Below, piece after piece: positions 35,601 to 45,016 of a DNA stretch of 64,000 nt. How positions within the stretch are numbered: position 1 is the stretch's first letter; the number at the start of each line of letters is the position of its first letter. Location of the stretch: the NCBI RefSeq assembly GCF_900215145.1, contig NZ_OBDO01000008.1:240255-304254 (forward strand). Reading direction: 5' to 3'. Under the pieces are notes generated by a model. It was not told where the DNA came from, searched no databases, and saw nothing but the letters and a program-made list of their open reading frames with translations. The DNA comes from Geodermatophilus sabuli (lineage in GTDB: Bacteria; Actinomycetota; Actinomycetes; Mycobacteriales; Geodermatophilaceae). The translations under genes and the position numbers were made by a program.

Positions 35601-37260
35601 CCGCCTCCGCGACGCCCTGGGGACCGCGCTCCCCGTCGGCGTGCCGGAGGTCTTCACCGAACCGGTACCCGATCCACTGGGCGACCTGGTGGGCCGCTAC
35701 GCCCGTACGCACGGTCCCTTCCAGCCCGGCGAGATCGCGGAGCGGCTGGGCCTGGGGGTCGCCGTCGTCACCGCGACCGTGCAGCGTCTGGTCGGCAACG
35801 GCCGGCTGGTCACCGGCGAGTTCCGTCCGGGCGGCACCGGCCAGGAGTGGTGCGACGCCGACGTGCTGCGTTCCATCCGCCGGCGCAGCCTGGCGCGACT
35901 CCGCCAGGAGGTCGAGCCGGTGCCGATCGGCACCCTCGCGCGGTTCACCCCGTCCTGGCAGTCGGTGGGCAGTCGGATGCGCGGTCCGGACGGCGTGCTG
36001 GCCGTCGTCGAGCAGCTGGCCGGTGCGCTGGTACCCGCCAGTGCCCTGGAGTCGCTGGTGCTGCCGGCCCGGGTGCGCGACTACTCCCCCGGGATGCTCG
36101 ACGAGCTCACCAGCGCCGGTGAGGTGCTGTGGGCCGGCGCCGGCGGTCTGCCCGGCGGTGACGGGTGGATCAGCCTCGTCCCGGTCGACCTCGCGCCACT
36201 GCTGTTGCCCGAACCGCTGGAGCCGGGTGGGGTGGGCGACGGCAGCGAGGGTGACGTCGGCTCCGCCGTCCTGGAGGGGTTGGCCGCCGGCCAGGCACTG
36301 TTCTTCCGCGGCCTGTCCGACCTCGTCGGCTCCACCGACGACACCGCCCTGGCCGACGTGGTCTGGGACCTCGTCTGGGCGGGGCTGCTGACCAACGACA
36401 CCCTGGCCCCGCTGCGCACCCGGCTGGGCGGCGGCGGCACGCACAAGCGGCAGCCGGCAGCCCCGCGAGCGCGCCTGGACCGCAACCGCTACGGGCGTAC
36501 GCGTCTGGGGCGCCCGGCGATGCCCACGCGCACCGGCCCCCCCACGGTGGCCGGCCGCTGGTCCCGGCTGCCCGACCGCGAGACCAACCCGACCAAGCGG
36601 ACGACCGCCCGCGCGGAGGCGCTGCTCGAACGGCACGGCGTGCTCACCCGCGGTGCGGTGATGGCCGAGCAGGTGCCGGGCGGGTTCCCCGCGGTCTACC
36701 CCGTCCTGCGGGCCTTCGAGGAGAACGGCCGCGCCCGGCGCGGCTACTTCGTCGAGACTCTGGGCGCCGCCCAGTTCGGCACCCCGGGCTCGGTCGACCG
36801 CCTGCGCAGCTTTGCCACACCCGACCGGGTGCCCAGTGGCGCTGTGGTGCTGGCCGCCACCGACCCGGCGAACGTCTACGGCGCCGCCCTCCCCTGGCCG
36901 GAGCGGTCGGCCGGTGGCAGCGAGGAGGGCGTGGACGTCGGCGAGGGCACCGGTACCCGACGCCCCAGCGCCGGCCACCGGGCCGGCCGCAAGGCCGGGG
37001 CGCTCGTGGTGCTGGTCGACGGCGACCTGGTGCTCTACGTCGAACGCGGCGGCAGGACGCTGCTGTCGTGGACCGAGGAGGAGACGGTGCTCAAGGAGGC
37101 CGCGACGGCGCTCTCCGGCGCCGCGGCCGCGGGGGCGCTCGGCCGGATGGTCGTGCAGAAGGCCGATGGGGCGTCGGTGCACGAGTCGACGCCCCTGTCC
37201 TCGGCGCTGCAGGCGGCCGGGTTCGCGGCGACCCCCCGCGGTCTGCGCCTCCGGGCCTGA
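32653..37260 (+). CDS. lhr: ATP-dependent helicase Lhr
   Basis: A 1535-residue superfamily 2 helicase, the full Lhr length (E. coli about 1538). Motif I is APTGSGKT at 43-50, DEVH box at 167-170 and motif VI LQRVGRAGHQ at about 430. Downstream are the winged-helix Lhr core and the long C-terminal Lhr-HTH region. In mycobacteria Lhr is a 3'-5' DNA-translocating helicase induced by DNA damage. GTG 32653 has a weak GAGACT 6 nt upstream. No SOS box was seen near it. Confidence 0.95.
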   Translation: MTALDRFSEPTRAWFTGAFADPTPAQAGAWEAISSGGHALVVAPTGSGKTLAAFLWSLDRLASTPPPDDPSARCRVLYVSPLKALAVDVERNLRAPLAGIGQAAARLGLPRPEIEVAIRSGDTPADERRAFTRRPTDILITTPESLFLLLTSSAREALRGVETVIVDEVHAVADTKRGAHLALSLDRLDELLERPTQRIGLSATVRPIEEVATFLAGGRPVEVVAPNSAKEWDLSVVVPVEDMSTLGQPTGELDGSAAGNQPRTSIWPAVEERVLDLVQAHRSTIVFANSRRLAERLTSRLNELAYERATGETVPAGTTAAALMAQAGSGGGVPEGVQPVAAAHHGSVSREQRAVVEEALKSGRLPAVVATSSLELGIDMGAVDLVVQVEAPPTVASGLQRVGRAGHQVGAVSRGVLFPKYRGDLVQCALVAERMKAGAIESIRYLRNPLDVLAQQIVAIVSERPRTVDEVAALVRRSAPFASLPESALHAVLDMLAGRYPSDAFAELRPRLTWDRVTDTLTARSSAQRLAVTSGGTIPDRGLFGVFLVGGEGSGGRRVGELDEEMVYESRVGDVFLLGSSSWRIEEITHDRVLVSPAPGQPGKMPFWHGDAPGRPLELGRALGAFLREVGSATPEAGLERARAAGLDEWGAANLLTYLAEQKQATGHLPDDRTLLVERFRDELGDWRLVVHSPFGAQVNAPWALVLAARLRERYGVDVASMHSDDGIVLRLPDTTGEPPEADLAVLDPDDVERQVTAEVGNSALFASRFRECAARALLLPRRDPRRRTPLWQQRQRAAQLLSVASEFSSFPITLEAAREVLQDVYDVPGLVELMSDVRARRVRVVDVQTQAASPFAQSLLFGYVGQFLYEGDAPLAERRAQALALDTGLLAELLGRSELRELLDAEALAEVEAELQRLPADRHPRGLDGASDLLRLVGDLTPAEAAARGVPREWLEELVAARRALVVRIAGEERHVAIEDAGRLRDALGTALPVGVPEVFTEPVPDPLGDLVGRYARTHGPFQPGEIAERLGLGVAVVTATVQRLVGNGRLVTGEFRPGGTGQEWCDADVLRSIRRRSLARLRQEVEPVPIGTLARFTPSWQSVGSRMRGPDGVLAVVEQLAGALVPASALESLVLPARVRDYSPGMLDELTSAGEVLWAGAGGLPGGDGWISLVPVDLAPLLLPEPLEPGGVGDGSEGDVGSAVLEGLAAGQALFFRGLSDLVGSTDDTALADVVWDLVWAGLLTNDTLAPLRTRLGGGGTHKRQPAAPRARLDRNRYGRTRLGRPAMPTRTGPPTVAGRWSRLPDRETNPTKRTTARAEALLERHGVLTRGAVMAEQVPGGFPAVYPVLRAFEENGRARRGYFVETLGAAQFGTPGSVDRLRSFATPDRVPSGAVVLAATDPANVYGAALPWPERSAGGSEEGVDVGEGTGTRRPSAGHRAGRKAGALVVLVDGDLVLYVERGGRTLLSWTEEETVLKEAATALSGAAAAGALGRMVVQKADGASVHESTPLSSALQAAGFAATPRGLRLRA

Positions 37261-37305
37261 GCCCTGGCGGGATGACGGCCGGGCGCTCGGGTCACGGCGC
37301 CTGGG

Positions 37306-37890
37306 TCAGCGATCCGGACGCAGCCAGCCGGCGAACAGCCGGGTCAGGGTGGGCATGACGACGAAGCCGAGCAGCACCACGACGATGCAGGCCGACAGCA
37401 GCAGCCGCAGCGGCCACGGCCAGCCGTCGATGAACGGCATGACCAGCAGTTGCAGCGTCGAGGTGATGAGGAAGACCGCGGCGATGGTCAGGACGGTCGA
37501 GCGCCACCGTGGCCCCGGCGTGGCCGGCCGGGTGAAGAAGCTGTCCAGCCCGGCGACCCGCGCGTACCGCTCCTCGTCGATCATCTCCTGCATCCGCTCC
37601 AGTGCCTGGTGCCGCTGCGGGGACGCCTCCCAGGCAGCCAGCGAGGCGTCGTCCCGGAAGCGGTAGACCAGGTGGTACTCCGAGCTGCCCGGCCCCGGCT
37701 TGAGCAGGGTGCCCCCGAGGTTGCCGGGATACGTCGCGGCAAGTCGGAGCACGTCGGCGGCCCACCGCTCGAACGCCTGCCGGCGGTGCGGTCGGACCAC
37801 CCGCGCGACCGTGACGGTCACCGGCTCGGGCGTCCGCCCGGCCACCTCGCGTCGGGTCAGGCGGGAACGGAGCGGGGTCACGACGGCCAC
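37306..37890 (-). CDS. Antibiotic biosynthesis monooxygenase-like membrane protein
   Basis: A 194-residue protein. An N-terminal ABM-type ferredoxin-like domain covers about residues 15-110 (VTVTVARVVRPHRRQAFERW, SSEYHLVYRFRDDASLAAW). Two membrane helices follow (VLTIAAVFLITSTLQLLVM and LLLSACIVVVLLGFVVM). This combination is widespread in bacteria and of unknown function. The start is uncertain: GTG 37890 and GTG 37881 are both possible, and ATG 37923 would read through the 18-bp palindrome at 37894-37911. Confidence 0.75.
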   Translation of the reverse strand: MAVVTPLRSRLTRREVAGRTPEPVTVTVARVVRPHRRQAFERWAADVLRLAATYPGNLGGTLLKPGPGSSEYHLVYRFRDDASLAAWEASPQRHQALERMQEMIDEERYARVAGLDSFFTRPATPGPRWRSTVLTIAAVFLITSTLQLLVMPFIDGWPWPLRLLLSACIVVVLLGFVVMPTLTRLFAGWLRPDR

Positions 37891-37893
37891 GGA

Positions 37894-37911
37894 TCTCTCA
37901 GCGCTGAGAGA
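37894..37911. promoter_or_regulatory. Perfect 18-bp palindrome, possible operator
   Basis: TCTCTCAGCGCTGAGAGA is perfectly symmetrical. It lies between the divergent ABM-like gene and nei2, immediately before GTG 37890. A dimeric regulator could bind it; no regulator gene is adjacent. Confidence 0.45.
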
Positions 37912-37978
37912 CCGCGTCGTCATCCCCGTTGTCGGCGGTCTCACAGCAGGTGGCGCCGTCGCGCGGCACACTGGCGAC

Positions 37979-38833
37979 GTGCCCGAGGGAGACACCGTCT
38001 GGCTGGCCGCCAAGCGCATGCACTCCGCGCTCGCCGGCGCCACGCTGCAGCGGGGGGAACTGCGGGTCCCCCAGCTGGCCGCGACCGATCTCGCCGGGCG
38101 TTCGGTCAGCGAGGTCGTCCCCCGCGGCAAGCACCTGCTCGTCCGGTTCGCCGACGGGTGGACGCTGCGCACGCACTTCCGGATGGACGGCAGCTGGCAC
38201 ATCTACCGCCCTGGCACGCGATGGCGTGGCGGCCCCGCGTTCGACGTCCGGGCCGTGCTGGGCACCGAGCAGTGGGAGTGCGTCGGGTACCGGCTGCACG
38301 ACGTCGCCCTGGTGCGCACGGCACACGAGGACCAGCTGGTCGGCCACCTCGGCCCCGACGTCCTCGGTCCCGACTGGGACCTGGAGGAGGCGCTGCGGCG
38401 GCTGCGGTCGCACCCCGACGAGCAGATCGGTGTCGCACTCCTCGACCAGCGCAACCTGGCCGGCATCGGCAACCTCTACAAGGTCGAGACGCTGTTCGTC
38501 TGCGGCGTCCACCCGTGGATCCGGGTGGCCGACGTCCCGGACCTCCCGGGGCTGGTCGAGCGGGCTCGCACCCTCATGCTGGCCAACCGGGAGCATCCGG
38601 AGCAGAGCACCACGGGGAGCCTGCGCCGCGGCGAGGACCACTGGGTCTTCGGCCGCAAGGGCCGCCCCTGCCGGCGCTGCGGCACGTCGATCCTGCTGGG
38701 CGACCAGGGGCCGGATCTGCAGGAGCGGGTCACGTGGTGGTGCCCGAGGTGTCAGGCCGCCGACTCTCCCGTCGACCCGGCCGCGCGGACGGGCGAGCCC
38801 GGCCGGCCGCAGCCGGTCGCAACCCGGTACTGA
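37979..38833 (+). CDS. nei2: Endonuclease VIII-type DNA glycosylase
   Basis: A 284-residue Fpg/Nei-family DNA glycosylase/AP lyase that removes oxidised pyrimidines. The catalytic N-terminus PEGDTVW has P2 and E3 after the initiator; K51 (GKHLLVRF) is conserved. The helix-two-turns-helix contains IGNLYKVE, and a C-terminal zinc finger uses C231, C234, C255 and C258. GTG 37979 fits because it puts proline at position 2. CACACT lies 6 nt upstream. The sequence resembles mycobacterial Nei2 more than Nei1, by my reading. Confidence 0.92.
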   Translation: MPEGDTVWLAAKRMHSALAGATLQRGELRVPQLAATDLAGRSVSEVVPRGKHLLVRFADGWTLRTHFRMDGSWHIYRPGTRWRGGPAFDVRAVLGTEQWECVGYRLHDVALVRTAHEDQLVGHLGPDVLGPDWDLEEALRRLRSHPDEQIGVALLDQRNLAGIGNLYKVETLFVCGVHPWIRVADVPDLPGLVERARTLMLANREHPEQSTTGSLRRGEDHWVFGRKGRPCRRCGTSILLGDQGPDLQERVTWWCPRCQAADSPVDPAARTGEPGRPQPVATRY

Positions 38834-38845
38834 GGCCGGCGCGCG

Positions 38846-39153
38846 TCACGGCACCACGACGGACGGGACGTCGTCCCCGAGCGCACCCCTCCGCGGAGCC
38901 TGGGCGACCCGAGGGCGAAGGCCGCCACGAGCACGTCGCCCTGCCGGGCGAGGACCACGCCGACCAGATCGAGTGCGGCGACGCCGGCGAGGTCGTCGGA
39001 GCAGCGGGTCATCACATCGCCCGTCGTCGGGGCGGCCGTCGGGGCCGGGCCAGACACGATGGCAGCCGAGGGCGCCGCGGTGGCAGGTGCGGCCGCGACC
39101 TCCGGGCTCGCGGTGTCGGCCGGGTCCGCCGCGGGACTCCCGCAGCCACTCAA
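38846..39153 (-). pseudogene. Decayed lipoprotein-like gene (5'-truncated, frameshifted)
   Basis: Between nei2 and pspA one minus-strand frame reads like a lipoprotein: a lipobox-like LSGCGSPAAD near 39150 without a preceding signal peptide, then an Ala/Pro-rich linker, then a folded-looking stretch (RCSDDLAGVAALDLVGVVLARQGDVLVAAFALG split here as about 39020-38920). The frame then becomes arginine-rich, while the neighbouring frame reads GDDVPSVVVP and stops at 38846. A one-base shift near 38880-38920 would join them. Both the missing signal peptide and the shift suggest a pseudogene. I do not recognise the family. Confidence 0.4.
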
Positions 39154-39185
39154 CTGCGATGCGGATCCGTCGAGTGTCGCGACAG

Positions 39186-39224
39186 CACGACGGGCCGGCC
39201 GCGCCAGGCGGCCGGCCCGTCGTG
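39186..39224 (-). terminator. Strong hairpin terminator after pspA
   Basis: Perfect 17-bp inverted repeat (arms 39186-39202 and 39208-39224) with a 5-nt loop GCCAG. It lies 17 bp beyond the pspA stop on the minus strand. Confidence 0.8.
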
Positions 39225-39241
39225 ACGGAGCGGGAGGTGGG

Positions 39242-40084
39242 TCAGGCGGTGGTCTCGGGCCGGTCCGCGGGCTGGGCCGCCGGCTGCGCCTCCGGCGTCG
39301 GCACCGACGGCGCACCCTGCTCCAGCGCCGGGTTCGAGGCGCCCCCGGTGACCGCCGTCTGGTCGCCACCCAGTGATGCCCGGATCTGGTCCAGCCGGGA
39401 GGCGCCGGCGACGTCGAGGGTCGCCTTCTGCACCTCGAGCATCCGGCCCTCGACCGAGGTCTGCGCCAGCTCGGCCTGGCCCAGCGCGTTGGCGTAGCGT
39501 GCCTCGATCTTGTCGCGGACCTCCGACAGGCTGGGCGTGTTCCCCGGCGCCGACAGTTCGTTGACCTGCTTGAGCGACGACGCGACGTGCTCCTGCATCC
39601 GCGCCTGCTCCAGCTGGCTCATCAGCTTGGTGCGCTCGGCGAGGGTCGTCTGCAGGCGCATCCGGCTCTGCTCGACCGCGCCGCGGGCCTGCTCGGCCGC
39701 CTGCAGGGCCTCGTCGTGGCTCCGCTTGAGGTCCTCCATGGCCTGCTCGGCAGCGACCAGCTGGGTGGCGAAGGCCTGCGCGGCGTTCTCGTACTCGCCG
39801 GCCTTGGCCGCGTCACCTCCCGCGCGGCTGTTGTCAGCGAGGACCAGCGCCTGGCGCGCGGAGGCCTGCAGCTTCTCGACCTCGCCGAGCTGCCGGTTGA
39901 GCCGCATCTCCAGCTGTCGCTGGTTGCCCAGGACGGCAGCCGCCTGGTTGGCCAGGGCCTGGTGCCGCTGCTGCTCGGCCTCGATCGCCTGCGCGATCTG
40001 GATCTTCGGGTCGGCCTTCTCGTCGATCTTCGCGTTGGCGGAGGCCGTGAGGTACCTCCACAGCTTGACGAACGGGTTGGGCAT
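39242..40084 (-). CDS. pspA: PspA/IM30 family phage-shock protein
   Basis: A 280-residue membrane-stress protein, mostly coiled coil (about residues 25-215), with an N-terminal amphipathic helix ([19 protein letters not shown]) that senses or binds damaged membrane. The C-terminus (about 225-280) is Pro/Ala-rich and disordered. ATG 40084 follows AGGAGGACCC. In mycobacteria the homologue belongs to a unit with ClgR; here clgR lies 10 kb away (49447-49839), so the genes are separated. Confidence 0.92.
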   Translation of the reverse strand: MPNPFVKLWRYLTASANAKIDEKADPKIQIAQAIEAEQQRHQALANQAAAVLGNQRQLEMRLNRQLGEVEKLQASARQALVLADNSRAGGDAAKAGEYENAAQAFATQLVAAEQAMEDLKRSHDEALQAAEQARGAVEQSRMRLQTTLAERTKLMSQLEQARMQEHVASSLKQVNELSAPGNTPSLSEVRDKIEARYANALGQAELAQTSVEGRMLEVQKATLDVAGASRLDQIRASLGGDQTAVTGGASNPALEQGAPSVPTPEAQPAAQPADRPETTA

Positions 40085-40216
40085 GGGTCCTCCTGCTCGG
40101 CGCGGATCGTCCACCAGTCATCCCCGGCCGGTGGGCCGCAGCGATGGTCGTCACCCCCATGGTCCCAGGTGTGCCGGTCGGTGAGCCACCAGGGACGCCC
40201 CCGGACGTTCCCCCGT

Positions 40217-40222
40217 TAGGGT
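40217..40222 (+). promoter_or_regulatory. -10 element, leaderless start of the PfkB-like gene
   Basis: TAGGGT on the plus strand, 6 nt before GTG 40229. Confidence 0.55.
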
Positions 40223-40228
40223 CTCCGG

Positions 40229-40636
40229 GTGTACACCGATCCCCCGGTGTCGAGCGTCCTGGGTGAACTGGTCGTCGAGCTCCTCCCCGTGCACGAGGTC
40301 AGCGCCGGTGCGCAGGGCACCGCCCCGTACCCCGTCGCCCGCCCCGGGGGCGACGCCCTCGCCGTCGCCGTCGCCCCGGGCCGGCTCGGCGCCCTGGTGC
40401 GGCTGGTCGCCCGGCTGGGCACCGGCCCCCGGGTGGACGTCGTCGACACGGTGGGCGCGGGCGACTCGCTCGCCGCCGGGATCGCGACCCACGCGGCCCA
40501 CGCGGCGCTGCAGGAGCTCTCGGACGAGCAGCTGCTGGCGATCGTCGACGACTCTGCGCTCGTCGCAGTCCTCGACTGCACCCGCGTGAGCGCGGGCCCG
40601 CCGACCCGCGAGGAGCTCGCGGCGGCCCGCCGGTGA
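40229..40636 (+). CDS. PfkB-type sugar kinase with large internal deletion
   Basis: A 135-residue protein that matches both ends of a PfkB carbohydrate kinase (usually about 300 residues) but lacks the middle. Residues 1-64 resemble the N-terminus ([11 protein letters not shown], a glycine-rich ARPGG segment and [15 protein letters not shown]). Residues 68-135 match the C-terminus, including signature [12 protein letters not shown] with the catalytic aspartate D79, and a [13 protein letters not shown] tail. About 160-170 residues of the substrate- and lid-forming core are missing, yet the frame is open, with a leaderless promoter and a GTGA overlap to the next gene. Kinase activity is unlikely. 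It is either an expressed relic or a repurposed small protein. Confidence 0.7.
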   Translation: MYTDPPVSSVLGELVVELLPVHEVSAGAQGTAPYPVARPGGDALAVAVAPGRLGALVRLVARLGTGPRVDVVDTVGAGDSLAAGIATHAAHAALQELSDEQLLAIVDDSALVAVLDCTRVSAGPPTREELAAARR

Positions 40637-41097
40637 GCCGCGAGGTCACCCTCGTCGGCCTCGCCGAGCTGTCCGCCGGCGTCGTCCGCGCGCGGCTGCT
40701 GGCCGAGCACGACCGGTTCTGGGACGTCGACACGCGGTCGCTGCACGATCCCGTCTGGTTCGACCAGTTCGGCGGCTTCGGCGTGCTCGCCCGCTCATGC
40801 GACGGGCTGGACGTCGGGTACCTGCTCGGCACCGTCTCCGCCGACCGGCTGGCCTACGTCCACCTCCTGACCGTGCGCGACGACCGGCGGCGCACCGGCC
40901 TCGGGCGCCGGCTGGTGCGCCGGTTCGACGCCATCGCGATCAGCACGGGGGCGCGTGTGGTCCAGGCGGTGGCCCGGCCCGAGGACGCCGCCACCATCGG
41001 CCTGCACACCGCACTGGGCGCGACCGTCCACCTCGCCCCCGACCGCGCGGGGCCGGGGCAGGACCGCCTGGTGCTGACCCGCTCCCTGCAGCGCTAG
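40633..41097 (+). CDS. GNAT-family N-acetyltransferase
   Basis: A 154-residue acetyltransferase with the acetyl-CoA-binding segment [23 protein letters not shown] (motif A R-x-x-G-x-G/A written here as RRTGLGRRL, about residues 84-98). Substrate unknown. It overlaps the PfkB-like gene by GTGA. Its TAG stop shares a CTAG with the stop of the convergent glucosidase gene. Confidence 0.82.
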   Translation: MSREVTLVGLAELSAGVVRARLLAEHDRFWDVDTRSLHDPVWFDQFGGFGVLARSCDGLDVGYLLGTVSADRLAYVHLLTVRDDRRRTGLGRRLVRRFDAIAISTGARVVQAVARPEDAATIGLHTALGATVHLAPDRAGPGQDRLVLTRSLQR

Positions 41098-42737
41098 CCG
41101 GTTCCCAGCCAGGCCGCGGTGTCCGGCCGCAGCGTCTCCGCCACGGACTCGCTCGTCAGCACCGGACGCCCGTGCCTGGCCAGCGGCACCGGCCGGTCGG
41201 ACAGGTTGACCAGGCACCGGAAGGCCGGTCCGCGGTCGAAGGCGAGCACGTCCTCCCCCGCTTCGACCCAGGTCAGTGGTCGGTCGTCGGCGAGACCAGG
41301 CAGCCTGCGACGCAGGCGCAGCGCGGAGCGGTAGAGCGACAGGGTCGAGGCGGGGTCGTCGCGCTGGGCCGCCACCGTCAGGGCCCGCCACGACGCCGGC
41401 TGCGGGAGCCACGGGACGACGCCGTCGGGGGCGAACCCGAACGGCGGGCGGTCCCCGGACCACGGCAGCGGCACGCGGCAGCCGTCACGCCCGCGGGCCG
41501 TGTGTCCCGAGCGTTCCCACGTCGGGTCCTGCAACGCCTCCTCGGGGAGGTCCTCCACCTCGGGCAGACCCAGCTCCTCCCCCTGGTAGAGGTAGGCCCC
41601 GCCAGGCAGGGCCAGCGTGAGCAGCGCCGCCGCGCGGGCCCGGCGCAGGCCCAGCCGGAGGTCGGCGGGTGCCGTCACGTCGAAGCCCATGGTCGCCGCG
41701 CCGCTCCGGGCACGCCCGAACCGGGTGACGTGCCGGGTCTCGTCGTGACTGGACAGCACCCAGGTGGCCGGGGCCCCGACCGGTTCGAGCGCGGCCAGCG
41801 TGCCGTCGATGACCGCGCGGATACGGCCGGCGTCCCACGGGGCCTTGAGGTAGTCGAAGTTGAAGGTCGTGTGCAGCTCGTCCGCGCGCACGTACCGGCT
41901 CAGCCGCTCCGGGCCGTTGACCACCGCCTCGGAGACGAACAGCCGGTCCCCGTCGTAGGTGTCCCCGATGCGCCGCCACCGCCGGAAGATCTCGTGGACC
42001 TCGTCGACGTCCCAGTGCGGGTTGTCCACCCAGGCGCTGGACTCGAACAGTGCGCCCGGCCCGTGCCCGGCGTCCGGCAGGGTGGGCACCTTGGCCATGG
42101 CCGGGGCGGCATCGACGCGGATGCCGTCGACGCCGCGGTCGAGCCAGAAGCGGAGGACGTCGTCGAACTCCTGCTGCACCGCGGCGTCGGCCCAGTCCAG
42201 ATCGGGTTGCTGCGGCGCGAACAGGTGCAGGTACCACTGGCCCGGCCGGCCGTCGGGCTCGACCACGCGGGTCCAGGCCGGGCCGCCGAAGGCGCTGATC
42301 CAGTCGTTGGGCGGCTCCGTGCCGCCGGCCCGCCCGTCCCTGAAGAAGTACCGGCTGCGCTCCGGCGCCCCCGGCCCGCCCGCGAGCGCGGCGGCGAACC
42401 ACGGGTGCTCGACCGACGTGTGGTTGGCGACCAGGTCGATCACGACGCGCAGGCCCGCCGCGTGCGCCTCGGCGAGCAGCGCGTCGGCGTCGGCGAGGGT
42501 GCCCAAGCGCGGGTCGATGGCCCGGTGGTCACTGACGTCGTACCCGCCGTCGGCCATCGGCGACGGGTACCACGGGGTGATCCAGAGGGCGTCGACGCCG
42601 AGCTCGACCAGGTGGGGCAGCCGCCGGCGCAGGCCGGTGACGTCCCCGAGGCCGTCACCGTCGGAGTCGGCGAAACTGCGCAGGTACACCTCGTAGACGA
42701 CAGCGGTCCGCCACCACGGGCGCCCAGCGGAGGACAT
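41094..42737 (-). CDS. GH13 alpha-glucosidase (oligo-1,6-glucosidase-like)
   Basis: A 547-residue cytoplasmic family 13 glycoside hydrolase. Catalytic residues are D209 (nucleophile, in DGIRVDA), E270 (acid/base, in FVSEAVV) and D332 (transition-state aspartate, SSHDE). The second conserved region is DLVANHTS at 101-108. This type splits alpha-glucosides such as maltose, isomaltose, trehalose or sucrose. ATG 42737 follows TGGAGC. It lies downstream of the sugar ABC genes and presumably hydrolyses what they import, though a hairpin separates them. Confidence 0.93.
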   Translation of the reverse strand: MSSAGRPWWRTAVVYEVYLRSFADSDGDGLGDVTGLRRRLPHLVELGVDALWITPWYPSPMADGGYDVSDHRAIDPRLGTLADADALLAEAHAAGLRVVIDLVANHTSVEHPWFAAALAGGPGAPERSRYFFRDGRAGGTEPPNDWISAFGGPAWTRVVEPDGRPGQWYLHLFAPQQPDLDWADAAVQQEFDDVLRFWLDRGVDGIRVDAAPAMAKVPTLPDAGHGPGALFESSAWVDNPHWDVDEVHEIFRRWRRIGDTYDGDRLFVSEAVVNGPERLSRYVRADELHTTFNFDYLKAPWDAGRIRAVIDGTLAALEPVGAPATWVLSSHDETRHVTRFGRARSGAATMGFDVTAPADLRLGLRRARAAALLTLALPGGAYLYQGEELGLPEVEDLPEEALQDPTWERSGHTARGRDGCRVPLPWSGDRPPFGFAPDGVVPWLPQPASWRALTVAAQRDDPASTLSLYRSALRLRRRLPGLADDRPLTWVEAGEDVLAFDRGPAFRCLVNLSDRPVPLARHGRPVLTSESVAETLRPDTAAWLGTG

Positions 42738-42821
42738 CGGGCTCCAGACGTGCTCGGGCCCCGGTGGCGGGAACTGCCCCGGGGCCGGTCGTGCGCGAGG
42801 TGGGACGGGAGGTCGCACCCC

Positions 42822-42846
42822 GCCGGCGGCCGGGCCGGCCGCCGGC
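42822..42846 (-). terminator. Hairpin between the sugar ATPase and glucosidase genes
   Basis: Perfect 10-bp inverted repeat (GCCGGCGGCC/GGCCGCCGGC) with a 5-nt loop, 14 bp after the ATPase stop. It may partly terminate transcription before the glucosidase gene. Confidence 0.6.
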
Positions 42847-42859
42847 AGGGTGTCCCCGC

Positions 42860-44134
<1,275 letters not shown>

Positions 44135-44182
44135 CAGATCTCGTCCCCTCGGTGGGTCGGTGGGAGGTGCACGGCGGTCGGG

Positions 44183-45016
44183 TCAGCCCTTGACCGCGCC
44201 GTTGGTCAGGCCGGCGACGATGCGCCGCTGGAAGAGCAGGACGAGGACGACGACGGGGATCGTCACGACCACAGCGGCCGCGGCCGTGACCGTCGTCGGG
44301 TCCTCGAACTGCGAGGCTCCGGAGAACAGGCCCAGCGCCGCCGGAACGGGGCGGGACGCGCTGGTGGAGGTCAGCGAGATGCCGTAGACGAAGTCGTTCC
44401 AGGCGATGAAGAAGGCGATGATCGCGGTGGTGAACACCCCGGGGGCGGCGAGCGGGACGATCACCTTGCGGAACGCCTGCCACGTGGTGGCGCCGTCGAC
44501 CTGCGCGGCCTGCTCCATCTCCCAGGGGATCTCCCGGAAGAAGGCCGACATCGTCCAGATGGAGATCGGCAGGGTGAGTGAGAGGTACGGGATGATCAGC
44601 CCCAGCCACGTGTCGTAGAGACCGATCTGCCGCCACACGTTGAACAGCGGCGTGACGATCGAGATGACCGGGAAGATCGCGACGCCGAGTGCGGTCGACA
44701 GGATGAGCGTCTTGCCGGGGAAGTCGAGCCGGGCGATGGCGTACGCGGCGAACATCGCCAGGATGCACGAGATCGCCGTGGCGATGAGGCAGATGCCGAA
44801 GGAGTTGCGCAGCGCGGGGAGGAACAGGTCACTCGCGGTGCCCGTGAAGATGTCGCTGTAGTTCCGCCACGTGAACTGCGAGGGCAGGAACTGACCGTTG
44901 GCGATGTCCGACGGCGCCTTGAACGACAAGGAGACGATCCAGGCGATCGGGAAGAGGCAGTAGACGACGATGAGCAGGCCGCCGATCCACCACCAGGTCT
45001 TCTCTCGGCTCGACAT
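44183..45016 (-). CDS. Sugar ABC transporter permease (MalG type)
   Basis: A 277-residue permease with about six membrane helices and the cytoplasmic EAA loop EMEQAAQVDGATTWQAFRKV (about 190-209). ATG 45016 overlaps the stop of the preceding permease gene by one base (TGATG). It forms the pore with the MalF-type subunit. Confidence 0.93.
   Translation of the reverse strand: MSSREKTWWWIGGLLIVVYCLFPIAWIVSLSFKAPSDIANGQFLPSQFTWRNYSDIFTGTASDLFLPALRNSFGICLIATAISCILAMFAAYAIARLDFPGKTLILSTALGVAIFPVISIVTPLFNVWRQIGLYDTWLGLIIPYLSLTLPISIWTMSAFFREIPWEMEQAAQVDGATTWQAFRKVIVPLAAPGVFTTAIIAFFIAWNDFVYGISLTSTSASRPVPAALGLFSGASQFEDPTTVTAAAAVVVTIPVVVLVLLFQRRIVAGLTNGAVKG

Larger units (their letters stand above)
38834..39241. 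other. Gap between nei2 and pspA
   Basis: This 408-bp region holds the decayed lipoprotein-like frame (38846-39153) and the pspA terminator (39186-39224). Nothing else was recognised. Confidence 0.5.
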
